DNA of 64,000 bases. Source: Thalassolituus maritimus (GTDB lineage Bacteria; Pseudomonadota; Gammaproteobacteria; Pseudomonadales; Oceanobacteraceae). The notes under the pieces were generated by a model, which did no database searches, was not told the origin of the DNA, and worked only from the letters and a program-made list of their open reading frames with translations. Position 1 is the first letter of the stretch. Every line of letters starts with the position of its first letter. Positions 25,643-32,230 of this stretch are shown here, one piece after another. The position numbers and the translations under genes are program-made. The DNA lies in the NCBI RefSeq assembly GCF_900156675.1, contig NZ_FTOH01000007.1:1-64000 (forward strand). Direction: 5' to 3'.

Positions 25643-26293
25643 TTACTCAATAGGTTTTTTATTGCCCGATTTATCGAACGCGGCCCATTGTTCGCGACCC
25701 TTATATTTAACATGCTCATAATATGGGTCAGGCCTCAATTCTAAGAACACCTTTTCGGGGATGCCCGTCTCTTTTGCCATATACGCATGATCATCTGGCC
25801 GTTCAAGATACCCCACAAACAGCTTGTTTTTCTGGCGCATCAGGGTTTTATCAATCTCAGTCGGTGACTGCGCCCCGGCAAAGACTTTGCCTCCGTATTT
25901 CCGTACGCGCGTCAATATCTGATGCCATGCGGGCGGCGCTTTGCTCACAGTCGTCACACCCGCCAACTCGTCAACGATGATCGCACAAGGGCGGCGACAA
26001 TCAGCGAGAGCGAATACCAGATTGCACCACCAGTTAAAATCAGCTTGACCGTTCCCCTGATACGTCAGTTTTACATTGCCTGAGCCACGCGCCAGACGAT
26101 AGAACTCCGCCCGGTCAGTCGTACAGGTGAAGCCGTCCGACGAGTTGAACGCGCCCTCAGGATCGAACGCCAGCACACGCGGCAACGCCGCCGTATCCTT
26201 TTTGATATTGTGCGTTTTCCCCGATCCAGACGACCCGAAATAAGCCCGGATGTCTTTACTTGCTGACTCGTCAATCCGCTGATTCTGGCTCAC
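25643..26293 (-). CDS. Genome-packaging ATPase, PM2 P9-like
   Basis: 216 aa, of similar size to PM2 P9. Walker A is AYFGSSGSGKTHNIK (about residues 17-31), Walker B is CAIIVDELAG (about 103-112), and VRKYGGKVFAGAQSPTEID has the sensor-like Gln typical of FtsK-HerA packaging ATPases. It uses ATP to pump DNA into a preformed membrane-containing capsid. The start is GTG with AGGGGG 7 nt upstream. Zot-like ATPases of filamentous phages also share this fold, but they carry a membrane helix that is absent here. Confidence 0.8.
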   Translation of the reverse strand: MSQNQRIDESASKDIRAYFGSSGSGKTHNIKKDTAALPRVLAFDPEGAFNSSDGFTCTTDRAEFYRLARGSGNVKLTYQGNGQADFNWWCNLVFALADCRRPCAIIVDELAGVTTVSKAPPAWHQILTRVRKYGGKVFAGAQSPTEIDKTLMRQKNKLFVGYLERPDDHAYMAKETGIPEKVFLELRPDPYYEHVKYKGREQWAAFDKSGNKKPIE

Positions 26294-26726
26294 CCTTCAC
26301 CCCCTCATCATTTGCAGCATCACCGCCGCTCATATTACCCATTTTCGTCAGCATCAAGCGCGGCCCCACGATAGTGGCAGCAACTAGCCCCAAGTTACCG
26401 ACAACCCCCAGATTTTCACCTGATGGCATATAGCGGTGGATCACCTGAGCACAAGCGACAGAAAGACGCTCGCAGTCTTCAGGCGGCAACTGCCAGTGAT
26501 TACCCCACTTACTAGCCGCGACCTTAAAACCGATATCAGAGAAAACCCTGACGTTCTGCTCAATCACTGGATCATACGGAAACAGGATACCCCCGTTTTC
26601 CTCAATCTCCGCCACAGCTTCAGCAGTGGCGGACACTTCCCCGGCAGCCTTTCCCAATTCTGCTTCTATCCGATCAAGCTCCGCCTGATCCCCTAGGCTC
26701 CAGTATTGTTCAGCCGTTCCAATCAT
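26271..26726 (-). CDS. Provirus protein of unknown function, 151 aa
   Basis: Not recognised. A helical Glu/Ala-rich N-terminal part (about 10-45) precedes a globular region with WGNHWQLPPEDCERLSVACAQ, and a hydrophobic segment near 108-128 (NLGVVGNLGLVAATIVG) could be one membrane span. It overlaps the ATPase gene by 23 nt and the upstream zinc-ribbon gene by 17 nt. The pairing with the ATPase hints at a packaging or vertex role, by context only. Confidence 0.6.
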   Translation of the reverse strand: MIGTAEQYWSLGDQAELDRIEAELGKAAGEVSATAEAVAEIEENGGILFPYDPVIEQNVRVFSDIGFKVAASKWGNHWQLPPEDCERLSVACAQVIHRYMPSGENLGVVGNLGLVAATIVGPRLMLTKMGNMSGGDAANDEGVKGEPESAD

Positions 26727-26976
26727 CTAACCAATCCTCCTTTTCCTTGGTTGATACTGGTTTTTTATACAGTGGTTGCACCTCCGGCTCAATGGCAGGA
26801 GGCGACACCGCCGCCGCTGGCTCGTACTGGTGTTTCTCAATATACGCCCGGTACATAGCACCTCTGGCATTGATAGGCCCGCAGCGCTGGCAGCTAATAA
26901 AGGGATCAAGCCGCGCATTTTTCTTAACAGCGGCCACACCCTCACAGAACGGACACTTAATTTTTTTATCCGACAT
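26710..26976 (-). CDS. Zinc-ribbon protein
   Basis: 88 aa. CPFC near residue 8 and CQRC near 30 form a four-Cys zinc ribbon at the N-terminus; the rest is Pro/Ala-rich with an acidic end (EKEDWLDDWNG). PM2 encodes small zinc-finger transcription activators (P14), so a regulator of late genes is a fair guess. It overlaps both neighbours, confirming an operon. Confidence 0.65.
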   Translation of the reverse strand: MSDKKIKCPFCEGVAAVKKNARLDPFISCQRCGPINARGAMYRAYIEKHQYEPAAAVSPPAIEPEVQPLYKKPVSTKEKEDWLDDWNG

Positions 26977-27208
26977 TTTCCGCCACCTCTGCCAGCCCCT
27001 GAATCAGAGCCGCCAACGAATCCGCCAGCCCCTCAATAACGCCGATAGAGTCAGAAACGGCCTGTTCAGCCAGCGCCGCCTTTTTCTGAATCTCCAGCAT
27101 ACCCAGCGACTGCGCCTGACTGTTCACAGCTTGCAAACGCTCGATACCGTCGCGCACATCCTCAAGGCGTAAACGCCCCTCATCAATTAAATCAATTACA
27201 TCAGCCAT
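26966..27208 (-). CDS. Small coiled-coil protein
   Basis: 80 aa from the ATG at 27208; a longer frame to 27334 overlaps the replication gene and has implausible Arg-rich sequence. MADVIDLIDEGRLRLEDV leads into heptad-like helices rich in Ala, Leu and Gln across the whole protein. Probably a helical oligomer. It lies between the replication gene and the zinc-ribbon gene. Function unknown. Confidence 0.6.
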   Translation of the reverse strand: MADVIDLIDEGRLRLEDVRDGIERLQAVNSQAQSLGMLEIQKKAALAEQAVSDSIGVIEGLADSLAALIQGLAEVAENVG

Positions 27209-27257
27209 TTTTCCCACTCCCCGAACGGCTCCGCCGATTCGTTCCGTACAGTTATTG

Positions 27258-28904
27258 TCACAAGTCCAAGTTCGGCGGCTTCGCCGCCTCCTGATCCTCC
27301 GGCTCACGCCTTCGGATTTTCCACACCCGGTCACGGGTAATCAGGGCAGAGCGCCCCATGGCACGGCCCACAACTTGAAGCCATAGCCCAATCATTTTTT
27401 TAACCGGCTCACAGTAAGCGTTATCAAACTGGTCAGCCTCTTGATACAAGGGGCGTAATGTCTGCCCCTTGCGTTCAACCAATGGCCCACCCATCAGCTC
27501 AACAAAGCGCGCCCAGTCGCCACGATCCGCCGCCGCCCTCAGGTCATCAACGTCAGAATCTGGCAACTCGAACAACTCGCAATTCCGGCGCAGTTCCCGG
27601 TAAACCGTGACCGACACAGAGCCGATCTGCTGGAATTGACGAATACCCCAAACGGAGGCCCACGCACGCGCCCGGATAGCACCGTCAGCCCCGTGACAGT
27701 CTCCCTCATCGTCGTAATCAACGGCAAAACCGTCGATATTTTTCGCGACGTACTTAGCGATATATCCGGACGCCGTGCCTTTCTCTGGGTCAATAATCTT
27801 TGAATCCCACCGATACTTGTCAGCCCCTGGCTCGTCTCCGTCTTCTTCCATTGCGTAACGTCCGAACACGTCCAACGCCCGTCCAATAGAGTCAGCGGGC
27901 ATAAACAGCATAAAGTGGAAATGGGGCGTCCCGTCATGGTGAGGCTCAGCAACCCGGAAACCAAAACAGCGAACACCAGAGCGCGCCCACTCCGCGCGGA
28001 TTCGTGCCCAAACATCATTCAGATACTCCATACATTCGCGGGGCGTTGCCCCTTCATACTTCGGATTCAACCCACGACCGTGAGTAATTGCGTGATACTT
28101 CGACGGGCAGGTAAGGGTAAGAAAAACGCCGGTCAGCCCTAACCCGGTCGCGACTTCCTCATAACCGCGCATACGGACCATTAATTCATTGCGACGATTT
28201 ACAGGGTTAGAAACAGAAGAGGCCACGCATTCATCCAGCGGAACAGAAACTGATTCGCCGTCAATCTCTGTCACCGCCTCCATGGCCTTGAGCGTCTCCG
28301 CGTTGCGGTGACTGGCTTTTTTCCAACGCTCCAGCGTGTAGTTACTCACGTACGCAGAACGCCCGGCACAGACGCCGCCAATCTCCCGCAATGTGGACTC
28401 AACACACCGACCAGTAACAGTGCGCAACTGACGCCGCCACCACTTAGCGTCAGACACACGAAGGGCAGCCGATACAATCTTTTTTGATATTGCTGCAGGA
28501 GTGTCCTTCTTTCCGATTTTCAGAGGGAAAACAACGCCCCCAGCCTCGCAGAACTCCTCTAACCGTCTGCGCACCGCGTCAGTGTCACCAACCCCCGCGG
28601 ACTGGTGGTAAATACGCTCGCACAGCTCCGCCCGGACTTTTGCTATGTTGCATATAGACTCATCGTCCATAGCCGCCGATTTATAGCCATCAAAAACCAG
28701 AGAGTCAGACACGCGGCGCAATGCCTTATTCGCCACCACAGCGCCAAACGAGCGCGCCTGACGAGCGTGAAACGCCGTCAGGTACTGACTAACATGAAAG
28801 TGCTTAGCAAGAATCCCGGCGACAAACTCCGCGTTTTCCTGCTTCGCTTTATTGACCGGGGCGTTTTTGTGGTCGGATACCAGACAGAGAGGATTAGAGG
28901 TCAT
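27258..28904 (-). CDS. HUH rolling-circle replication initiator, PM2 P12-like
   Basis: A 548-aa protein. The HUH motif is in GTPHFHFMLFMP (about residues 330-341) and the two-Tyr motif is in TASGYIAKYVAKNIDGF (about 388-404), spaced as in superfamily I (phiX174 GpA / P2 A) endonucleases. GLTGVFLTLTCPSKYH near 255 is motif I. It would nick one strand and stay attached while the circular genome is copied. PM2 P12 belongs to the same superfamily. The start ATG overlaps the upstream stop (ATGA). Confidence 0.88.
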   Translation of the reverse strand: MTSNPLCLVSDHKNAPVNKAKQENAEFVAGILAKHFHVSQYLTAFHARQARSFGAVVANKALRRVSDSLVFDGYKSAAMDDESICNIAKVRAELCERIYHQSAGVGDTDAVRRRLEEFCEAGGVVFPLKIGKKDTPAAISKKIVSAALRVSDAKWWRRQLRTVTGRCVESTLREIGGVCAGRSAYVSNYTLERWKKASHRNAETLKAMEAVTEIDGESVSVPLDECVASSVSNPVNRRNELMVRMRGYEEVATGLGLTGVFLTLTCPSKYHAITHGRGLNPKYEGATPRECMEYLNDVWARIRAEWARSGVRCFGFRVAEPHHDGTPHFHFMLFMPADSIGRALDVFGRYAMEEDGDEPGADKYRWDSKIIDPEKGTASGYIAKYVAKNIDGFAVDYDDEGDCHGADGAIRARAWASVWGIRQFQQIGSVSVTVYRELRRNCELFELPDSDVDDLRAAADRGDWARFVELMGGPLVERKGQTLRPLYQEADQFDNAYCEPVKKMIGLWLQVVGRAMGRSALITRDRVWKIRRREPEDQEAAKPPNLDL

Positions 28905-29116
28905 ATCCCGAAAATCTCTGCATTAGTCATACCGGCTGCCCGCGCCTCACAAATCGGACATATAAGGGAAGGTGTGCAGCTTGTGACATCCAATCTCCAG
29001 CCAGCTTTACGTATAGCCGCGAACGCCTCCTCCGAACTGTCAAAGACATCACCACTATCAATCTTTAGCCGCCGCTTGCATCGGTCACACTCCACCCGGC
29101 ATACCTTACGAATCAC
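28901..29116 (-). CDS. Zinc-ribbon protein, 71 aa
   Basis: CDRC near residue 10 and CPIC near 53 give a four-Cys zinc-binding site, with another Cys pair around (CRVEC, TSC). The GTG start at 29116 follows a G-rich ribosome site. It is coupled to the replication gene by a 4-nt overlap and so is probably an early regulator or replication helper. Specific family not recognised. Confidence 0.6.
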   Translation of the reverse strand: MIRKVCRVECDRCKRRLKIDSGDVFDSSEEAFAAIRKAGWRLDVTSCTPSLICPICEARAAGMTNAEIFGI

Positions 29117-29358
29117 GCAGCCACCCCCGAACGTCTCCGCACTTCCTCAAGCTGCACCAGTTCACGCCAACGCTTATCAAGCGCCGACCGAACCACGAAC
29201 AACTCCTGACACTTGTCCTGAGCCTCTTTATAGGCCCGCGATTCCGTACCCAGCTCAGCACCCAGAGCACGGGCAACGTGCGCTTCAGTGGAAAAATGGA
29301 AGTCCATTTTCTCCAGCATCAGCCGCACTTGTTCCGCCGTCAGGTCATTCAGACTCAT
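29113..29358 (-). CDS. Early provirus protein, 81 aa
   Basis: The ATG at 29358 (MSLNDLTAEQVRLMLEKMD) is favoured over the longer GTG start. The protein is helical and charged, with KEAQDKCQELFVVRSALDKRWRELVQLEEV forming a long basic-acidic helix. Not recognised. It overlaps both neighbours by 4-14 nt. Confidence 0.6.
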   Translation of the reverse strand: MSLNDLTAEQVRLMLEKMDFHFSTEAHVARALGAELGTESRAYKEAQDKCQELFVVRSALDKRWRELVQLEEVRRRSGVAA

Positions 29359-29479
29359 GTTCACCCCCACGACACGCGGCCTCTATGTCAGTCGCGATAC
29401 GGTCACAGAACAGACCGAAGCAGAACGACGCCCCGGAAACACCGAAAGCGATAGCGGCAAAAATCAGATATTCAGTCAT
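29345..29479 (-). CDS. 44-aa single-span membrane protein
   Basis: MTEYLIFAAIAFGVSGASFC is a membrane helix, followed by a short polar tail with three Cys in all. The longer frame upstream to 29608 duplicates the next gene's region in a different frame and is not used. The ATG overlaps the preceding stop by 8 nt (ATGACTGA). Small size and tight packing suggest it is real, but the ribosome site is weak. Confidence 0.45.
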   Translation of the reverse strand: MTEYLIFAAIAFGVSGASFCFGLFCDRIATDIEAACRGGEHESE

Positions 29480-29612
29480 CCTCTTGGCACTCCATCCAGT
29501 AATTGATCTCTTCATCCAAACGTCTAACCGCCATCGACAAGTCATACTCCAGCGCATACTCTGTTTGCAGCCGCTCCAGTTCGTCCTGTAGTTTCTCCAG
29601 CTCTTCAAGCAT
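29472..29612 (-). CDS. 46-aa acidic coiled-coil protein
   Basis: MLEELEKLQDELERLQTEYA has clean heptads, and the C-terminus is acidic (MECQEDD). It overlaps the HTH gene stop by 1 nt (TGATG) and the next start by 8 nt. Such a strong coiled coil in this frame, with exact coupling, favours a genuine gene. Role unknown. Confidence 0.55.
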   Translation of the reverse strand: MLEELEKLQDELERLQTEYALEYDLSMAVRRLDEEINYWMECQEDD

Positions 29613-29845
29613 CACGCCGCCCCCTGAATAACCAGATTCACAGCATCAGCCTGAGCCGCCGCTTCGATGCTCTCCGCCATGTTGTTGACCAACACCCACT
29701 TACCGCGCTTGATCGTCTTAATCAGTCCGGCCTTTGCCCAGCCATACACGGCCCCTTTACTTACGCCGACCTGATCCGCGTATTCCTCTAACGTCACATA
29801 CGGACGGGCTACCGCCACCTGAATAACCTGATTGCCTGCTGTCAT
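29612..29845 (-). CDS. Small HTH DNA-binding protein (Cox/excisionase-like)
   Basis: 77 aa. YVTLEEYADQVGVSKGAVYGWAKAGLIKTIKRGKWVLV is a winged MerR/excisionase-type helix-turn-helix. It is the first gene of the long leftward operon, divergent from the XRE repressor with the palindromic operator between them. By analogy with Cox or Cro it may turn on lytic genes and assist excision. Assignment is from fold and position. Confidence 0.72.
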   Translation of the reverse strand: MTAGNQVIQVAVARPYVTLEEYADQVGVSKGAVYGWAKAGLIKTIKRGKWVLVNNMAESIEAAAQADAVNLVIQGAA

Positions 29846-29892
29846 TTGTTTAATTCCTTTGGTTTTTACTGGTTATCTGCTAATTATCATCA

Positions 29893-29913
29893 ATACACCC
29901 CTTTTGGGTGTAT
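29893..29913. promoter_or_regulatory. Operator palindrome in the lysis-lysogeny switch
   Basis: ATACACCC-5-GGGTGTAT is a perfect inverted repeat, with an outer CATCAAT...ATTGATG pair (29890-29923) adding to it. It lies in the 168-bp region between the divergent HTH and repressor genes. This is the expected place for repressor binding. Confidence 0.65.
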
Positions 29914-30013
29914 AGAATTGATGTATTTCATTAGTTACTCAAATCTAGCAGCCATATTAGCTGTAATGCAATAGGGTGCTGGCATTTAATAATTGATATT
30001 TAGGAATAACACT

Positions 30014-30421
30014 ATGTCCAAAAAGGAAAGAATGGGCGAAAGGCTGCGCACACTTCGCTTGGCTCTAGGCTTCTCAAAGCGCCCAATATTCGCGGATAAA
30101 GTGGGCCTACCCGCTTCACGCCTCGCTAATATCGAAAACCTGAATATGAGAATGAATGAAATTGACTTCGAAGCTATCGGCGAGCACTTCCCATGGGCTT
30201 TAGCGTATCTGGCTGGAGCTGAACCCCTTCAAATACCTGATGATATCGACGCACCCGCTCAAGCAGTCGGCAAACTGGCAGCACAGAGCAGCGCCGCCCC
30301 GGCGTCACTTGATCCAGCCGACCTGATGCAGGCACTGACCAATGACCCAGAGCTGAAAGCCGCTTTTCAGCAAATGATGATAGAGACGCTAAAGGCAGGA
30401 TTGGGCGGTGACAGTAAGTAA
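30014..30421 (+). CDS. XRE-family repressor
   Basis: 135 aa from the ATG at 30014, which has TAGGAAT upstream. The N-terminal ~65 residues (MGERLRTLRLALGFSKRPIF and onward) form a lambda-repressor-type HTH. The C-terminal part has DPADLMQALTNDPELKAAFQ, a helical oligomerisation segment; no LexA-like peptidase Ser/Lys pair was seen, so SOS cleavage is unlikely. It probably represses the leftward operon and maintains lysogeny. It overlaps the integrase gene by 14 nt, so repressor and integrase are co-expressed. Confidence 0.78.
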   Translation: MSKKERMGERLRTLRLALGFSKRPIFADKVGLPASRLANIENLNMRMNEIDFEAIGEHFPWALAYLAGAEPLQIPDDIDAPAQAVGKLAAQSSAAPASLDPADLMQALTNDPELKAAFQQMMIETLKAGLGGDSK

Positions 30422-31400
30422 ACTCAGTAACGGCAGCTACCAAGCCCGCTTTCAGTGGGACGGAAAACGCTACAAAAAGAACTTCCCGAAAGCCGCTCAG
30501 GCCCGAGCATGGGAAGCGGACACACTGCGCAAACTGGCAGCCGGTGAAACGGTCATCAGGACGAAGGACGCCCGGCAACTATCCGATCTGGCCCAGCTCT
30601 GGTATGACTTGCACGGACACACGCTCAAAGACGGAGCGCGCCGCCTGAACCGCCTGAACTACTGCGCCACTGAGATGGGAAACCCAGAGGCTCACAAGGT
30701 CACGCCATCGTTTTATCTGACGTATCGTAAAGCCCGGATTGATGCCGGCAGTACAGAGAACAACGAGAACCGCATGCTGACGTACTGGAAAGCGGTTTTC
30801 AATGAACTCCGCAGACTGGAGCACTGGCAGCAGGAAAACCCACTACGGAACGTAAAACCTCTGTCATTCGATGAGACAGAAATGGGCTTTCTGACCTCTG
30901 ACGAAATAGCCCGGTTACTGCATGAATGCGAAAACAGCAAAAGCACCGATCTGCCCCACGTTGTCCGCCTCTGTCTGGCCACCGGGGCGCGATGGAATGA
31001 AGCGGCCCAGCTTGACCGGTCACACATCCAAATGATGCAGGGCAGGGCGCGGGTAATCTATCAGGGCACTAAATCAGGAAAGGTTCGCCGCATACCTATC
31101 GCCGTTGAACTGGCACAGGAGCTACTAGGGGCGGGCAAGCCATCAGGGCGGCTTTTCGGGGATTGCCTCAGCGCATTCAGGCGCGCAGTTGAAAGGGCAG
31201 GGATTGAACTACCAGACGGGCAGCTAACGCACGCGCTACGCCACACGTTCGCCAGTCACTTTATGATGAATGGCGGGGACATACTTCAACTAAAGGAAAT
31301 ACTGGGACACAGTACGCTAACAATGACGATCCGTTACGCGCATCTGGCCCCAGATGCTTTAGAGCAGGCGATACGGTTTAACCCGCTGGCGACTACTTAG
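30408..31400 (+). CDS. int: Tyrosine integrase
   Basis: 330 aa. Catalytic residues are visible: Arg in CLATGARWNEAAQL, Lys in GTKSGKVRRIPI, HALRHTFASHF (His-x-x-Arg), GHSTLTMTIRYAHL (second His and nucleophile Tyr). The N-terminal ~60 residues (SNGSYQARFQWDGKRYKKNF) form the arm-binding AP2-like domain, as in P2-type integrases. The GTG start at 30408 lies inside the repressor gene end. It sits ~400 bp from tRNA-Phe, the site it would use. All catalytic residues are present, so the element may still excise. Confidence 0.93.
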   Translation: MTVSKLSNGSYQARFQWDGKRYKKNFPKAAQARAWEADTLRKLAAGETVIRTKDARQLSDLAQLWYDLHGHTLKDGARRLNRLNYCATEMGNPEAHKVTPSFYLTYRKARIDAGSTENNENRMLTYWKAVFNELRRLEHWQQENPLRNVKPLSFDETEMGFLTSDEIARLLHECENSKSTDLPHVVRLCLATGARWNEAAQLDRSHIQMMQGRARVIYQGTKSGKVRRIPIAVELAQELLGAGKPSGRLFGDCLSAFRRAVERAGIELPDGQLTHALRHTFASHFMMNGGDILQLKEILGHSTLTMTIRYAHLAPDALEQAIRFNPLATT

Positions 31401-31689
31401 AGCAGTAAACGCGCTTACTCTCTGGGGTGTACAGGCCAGAGGTAAACAGGGCAATAACGCCATCAATGACAGAGGTAGACGATTGCACCTTGACCACCTT
31501 ATCAGCGCCGCCGCAGACCTCCGCCGCGTTTACCGTGTTCTCCTGACCCACACCAAACAAGAAGAAATGACTCTGCCCCTGAAGGTTCGCAAAGTCTTTT
31601 TGCTCCGCTTCCTCATTGATATAAAAGGTCTGAGTGGCGCAGCCAGTGACAACCAACGAACACACTACAGCAGATAGAAATTTAACCAT
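31393..31689 (-). CDS. bor: Bor-family lipoprotein
   Basis: 98 aa, close to lambda Bor (97 aa). A signal peptide ends in VTGCATQTFYI, matching Bor's ITGCAQQTF; HFFLFGVGQENTVNAAEVCGG matches Bor's HHFFVSGIGQKKTVDAAKICGG order in shorter blocks; and GLYTPESKRVYCSK matches its C-terminus. Bor is an outer-membrane lipoprotein expressed from the prophage and linked to serum survival in E. coli. It lies alone between integrase and attR, opposite in strand to the integrase, as a lysogenic-conversion cargo gene would. Confidence 0.88.
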   Translation of the reverse strand: MVKFLSAVVCSLVVTGCATQTFYINEEAEQKDFANLQGQSHFFLFGVGQENTVNAAEVCGGADKVVKVQSSTSVIDGVIALFTSGLYTPESKRVYCSK

Positions 31690-31712
31690 CAGATACTCCC
31701 TTACCGTTAAAA

Positions 31713-31730
31713 GTGGCCCAAAAGTGGCCC
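31713..31730. repeat. Provirus inner terminal repeat, right
   Basis: The same 18-bp sequence (two GTGGCCC units) as at 20991-21008, 67 bp inside the attR core. Probable integrase arm site. Confidence 0.7.
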
Positions 31731-31747
31731 GCGTAAAATTCGCTCAT

Positions 31748-31787
31748 AAAAAAACAGGCACCCCGTTGCCGTAAGTGCCTGTTTTTA
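31748..31787 (-). terminator. Provirus-supplied tRNA-Phe terminator
   Basis: AAAAACAGGCAC pairs with GTGCCTGTTTTT. It lies right after the tRNA-Phe 3' end on the minus strand but inside the provirus, so the virus brings a terminator for the tRNA gene it uses. Confidence 0.75.
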
Positions 31788-31796
31788 AAGTAATTT

Positions 31797-31842
31797 GTGG
31801 TGCCCAGAGGCGGAATCGAACCACCGACACGCGGATTTTCAA
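31797..31842. repeat. attR within tRNA-Phe
   Basis: 46 bp identical to attL at 20862-20907. Identity stops in the anticodon loop, where a T (here) / C (attL) difference marks the edge. Confidence 0.9.
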
Positions 31843-31873
31843 TCCGCTGCTCTACCGACTGAGCTATCTGGGC
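31798..31873 (-). tRNA. tRNA-Phe (GAA)
   Basis: A 76-nt cloverleaf: acceptor GCCCAGA / TCTGGGC, D-stem GCTC/GAGC, anticodon stem GCGGA/TCCGC with loop TTGAAAA (anticodon GAA), T-stem GGTGG/CCGCC with TTCGATT, encoded ACCA. The integration site of both elements on its 3' side; the gene stays intact because the element carries its own copy of the 3' half. The first 45 nt of the window-left side (31798-31842) form attR. Confidence 0.97.
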
Positions 31874-31958
31874 ATCTCGTCAGGACTGTCCGTCCGTTGA
31901 GTGGCGCGTATTAAACCGCGCTCGCTGCATACTGTCAACAGCTATTCAGCGATTTTTC

Positions 31959-32228
31959 TTAATTTTCAGGAACATAGCCTTCAGCCTGATCAAAATCACC
32001 GCCGCTGAGAAACTTCTCGCGCTGTTCTGTCAGGTACTTGCGGGCTTCGGGGTCCATTACGCTCAGGTGCTTCTCGTTAATCAGGCGCTTCTGGTGTTCA
32101 GTCCATTCGTGCCACGCTTTTGCAGAGACGGTCTGCATAATTTTTTCACCGGCTGGTCCGGGGAAAGGCGGAGTGGTCAGAGCGGGGAGTTCTTCACCGT
32201 ATTTACGACAGTGTACCGTGTTGGCCAT
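31959..32228 (-). CDS. yggX: Fe(2+)-trafficking protein YggX
   Basis: 89 aa, the family's normal length. MANTVHCRKYGEELPAL with Cys7, PPFPGPAGEKI and WHEWTEHQKRLINEKHL are the conserved blocks. YggX helps protect iron-sulphur clusters from oxidative damage. It starts 2 nt after mutY stops, the same mutY-yggX pairing as in E. coli; MutY itself is an iron-sulphur enzyme. Confidence 0.96.
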   Translation of the reverse strand: MANTVHCRKYGEELPALTTPPFPGPAGEKIMQTVSAKAWHEWTEHQKRLINEKHLSVMDPEARKYLTEQREKFLSGGDFDQAEGYVPEN

Positions 32229-32230
32229 GC

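Larger units (their letters stand above)
20862..31842. mobile_element. Corticovirus (PM2)-like temperate provirus
   Basis: A ~10.9 kb element between 46-bp tRNA-Phe direct repeats, close to the ~10 kb genome of tailless phage PM2. Evidence for kinship: a 262-aa capsid protein resembling PM2 P2, a 216-aa packaging ATPase like P9, an HUH replication protein like P12, two zinc-ribbon proteins, and many tiny membrane-protein genes. Nearly all genes are packed on the minus strand with 1-20 nt overlaps. Unlike PM2 it also has an integrase, a repressor and a Bor lipoprotein. No tail, portal or terminase genes are present. All key genes look intact. Confidence 0.88.

Noticed and set aside
28605-29591. 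328-codon plus-strand frame opposite the replication gene
   Set aside because: Antisense to strong minus-strand genes; composition typical of a shadow frame, no known motifs.
20862-31842. Filamentous phage (inovirus) with Zot-like ATPase
   Set aside because: No Zot membrane helix, no pIII-like or short pVIII-like coat gene with typical order, and the 262-aa capsid protein resembles PM2 P2.
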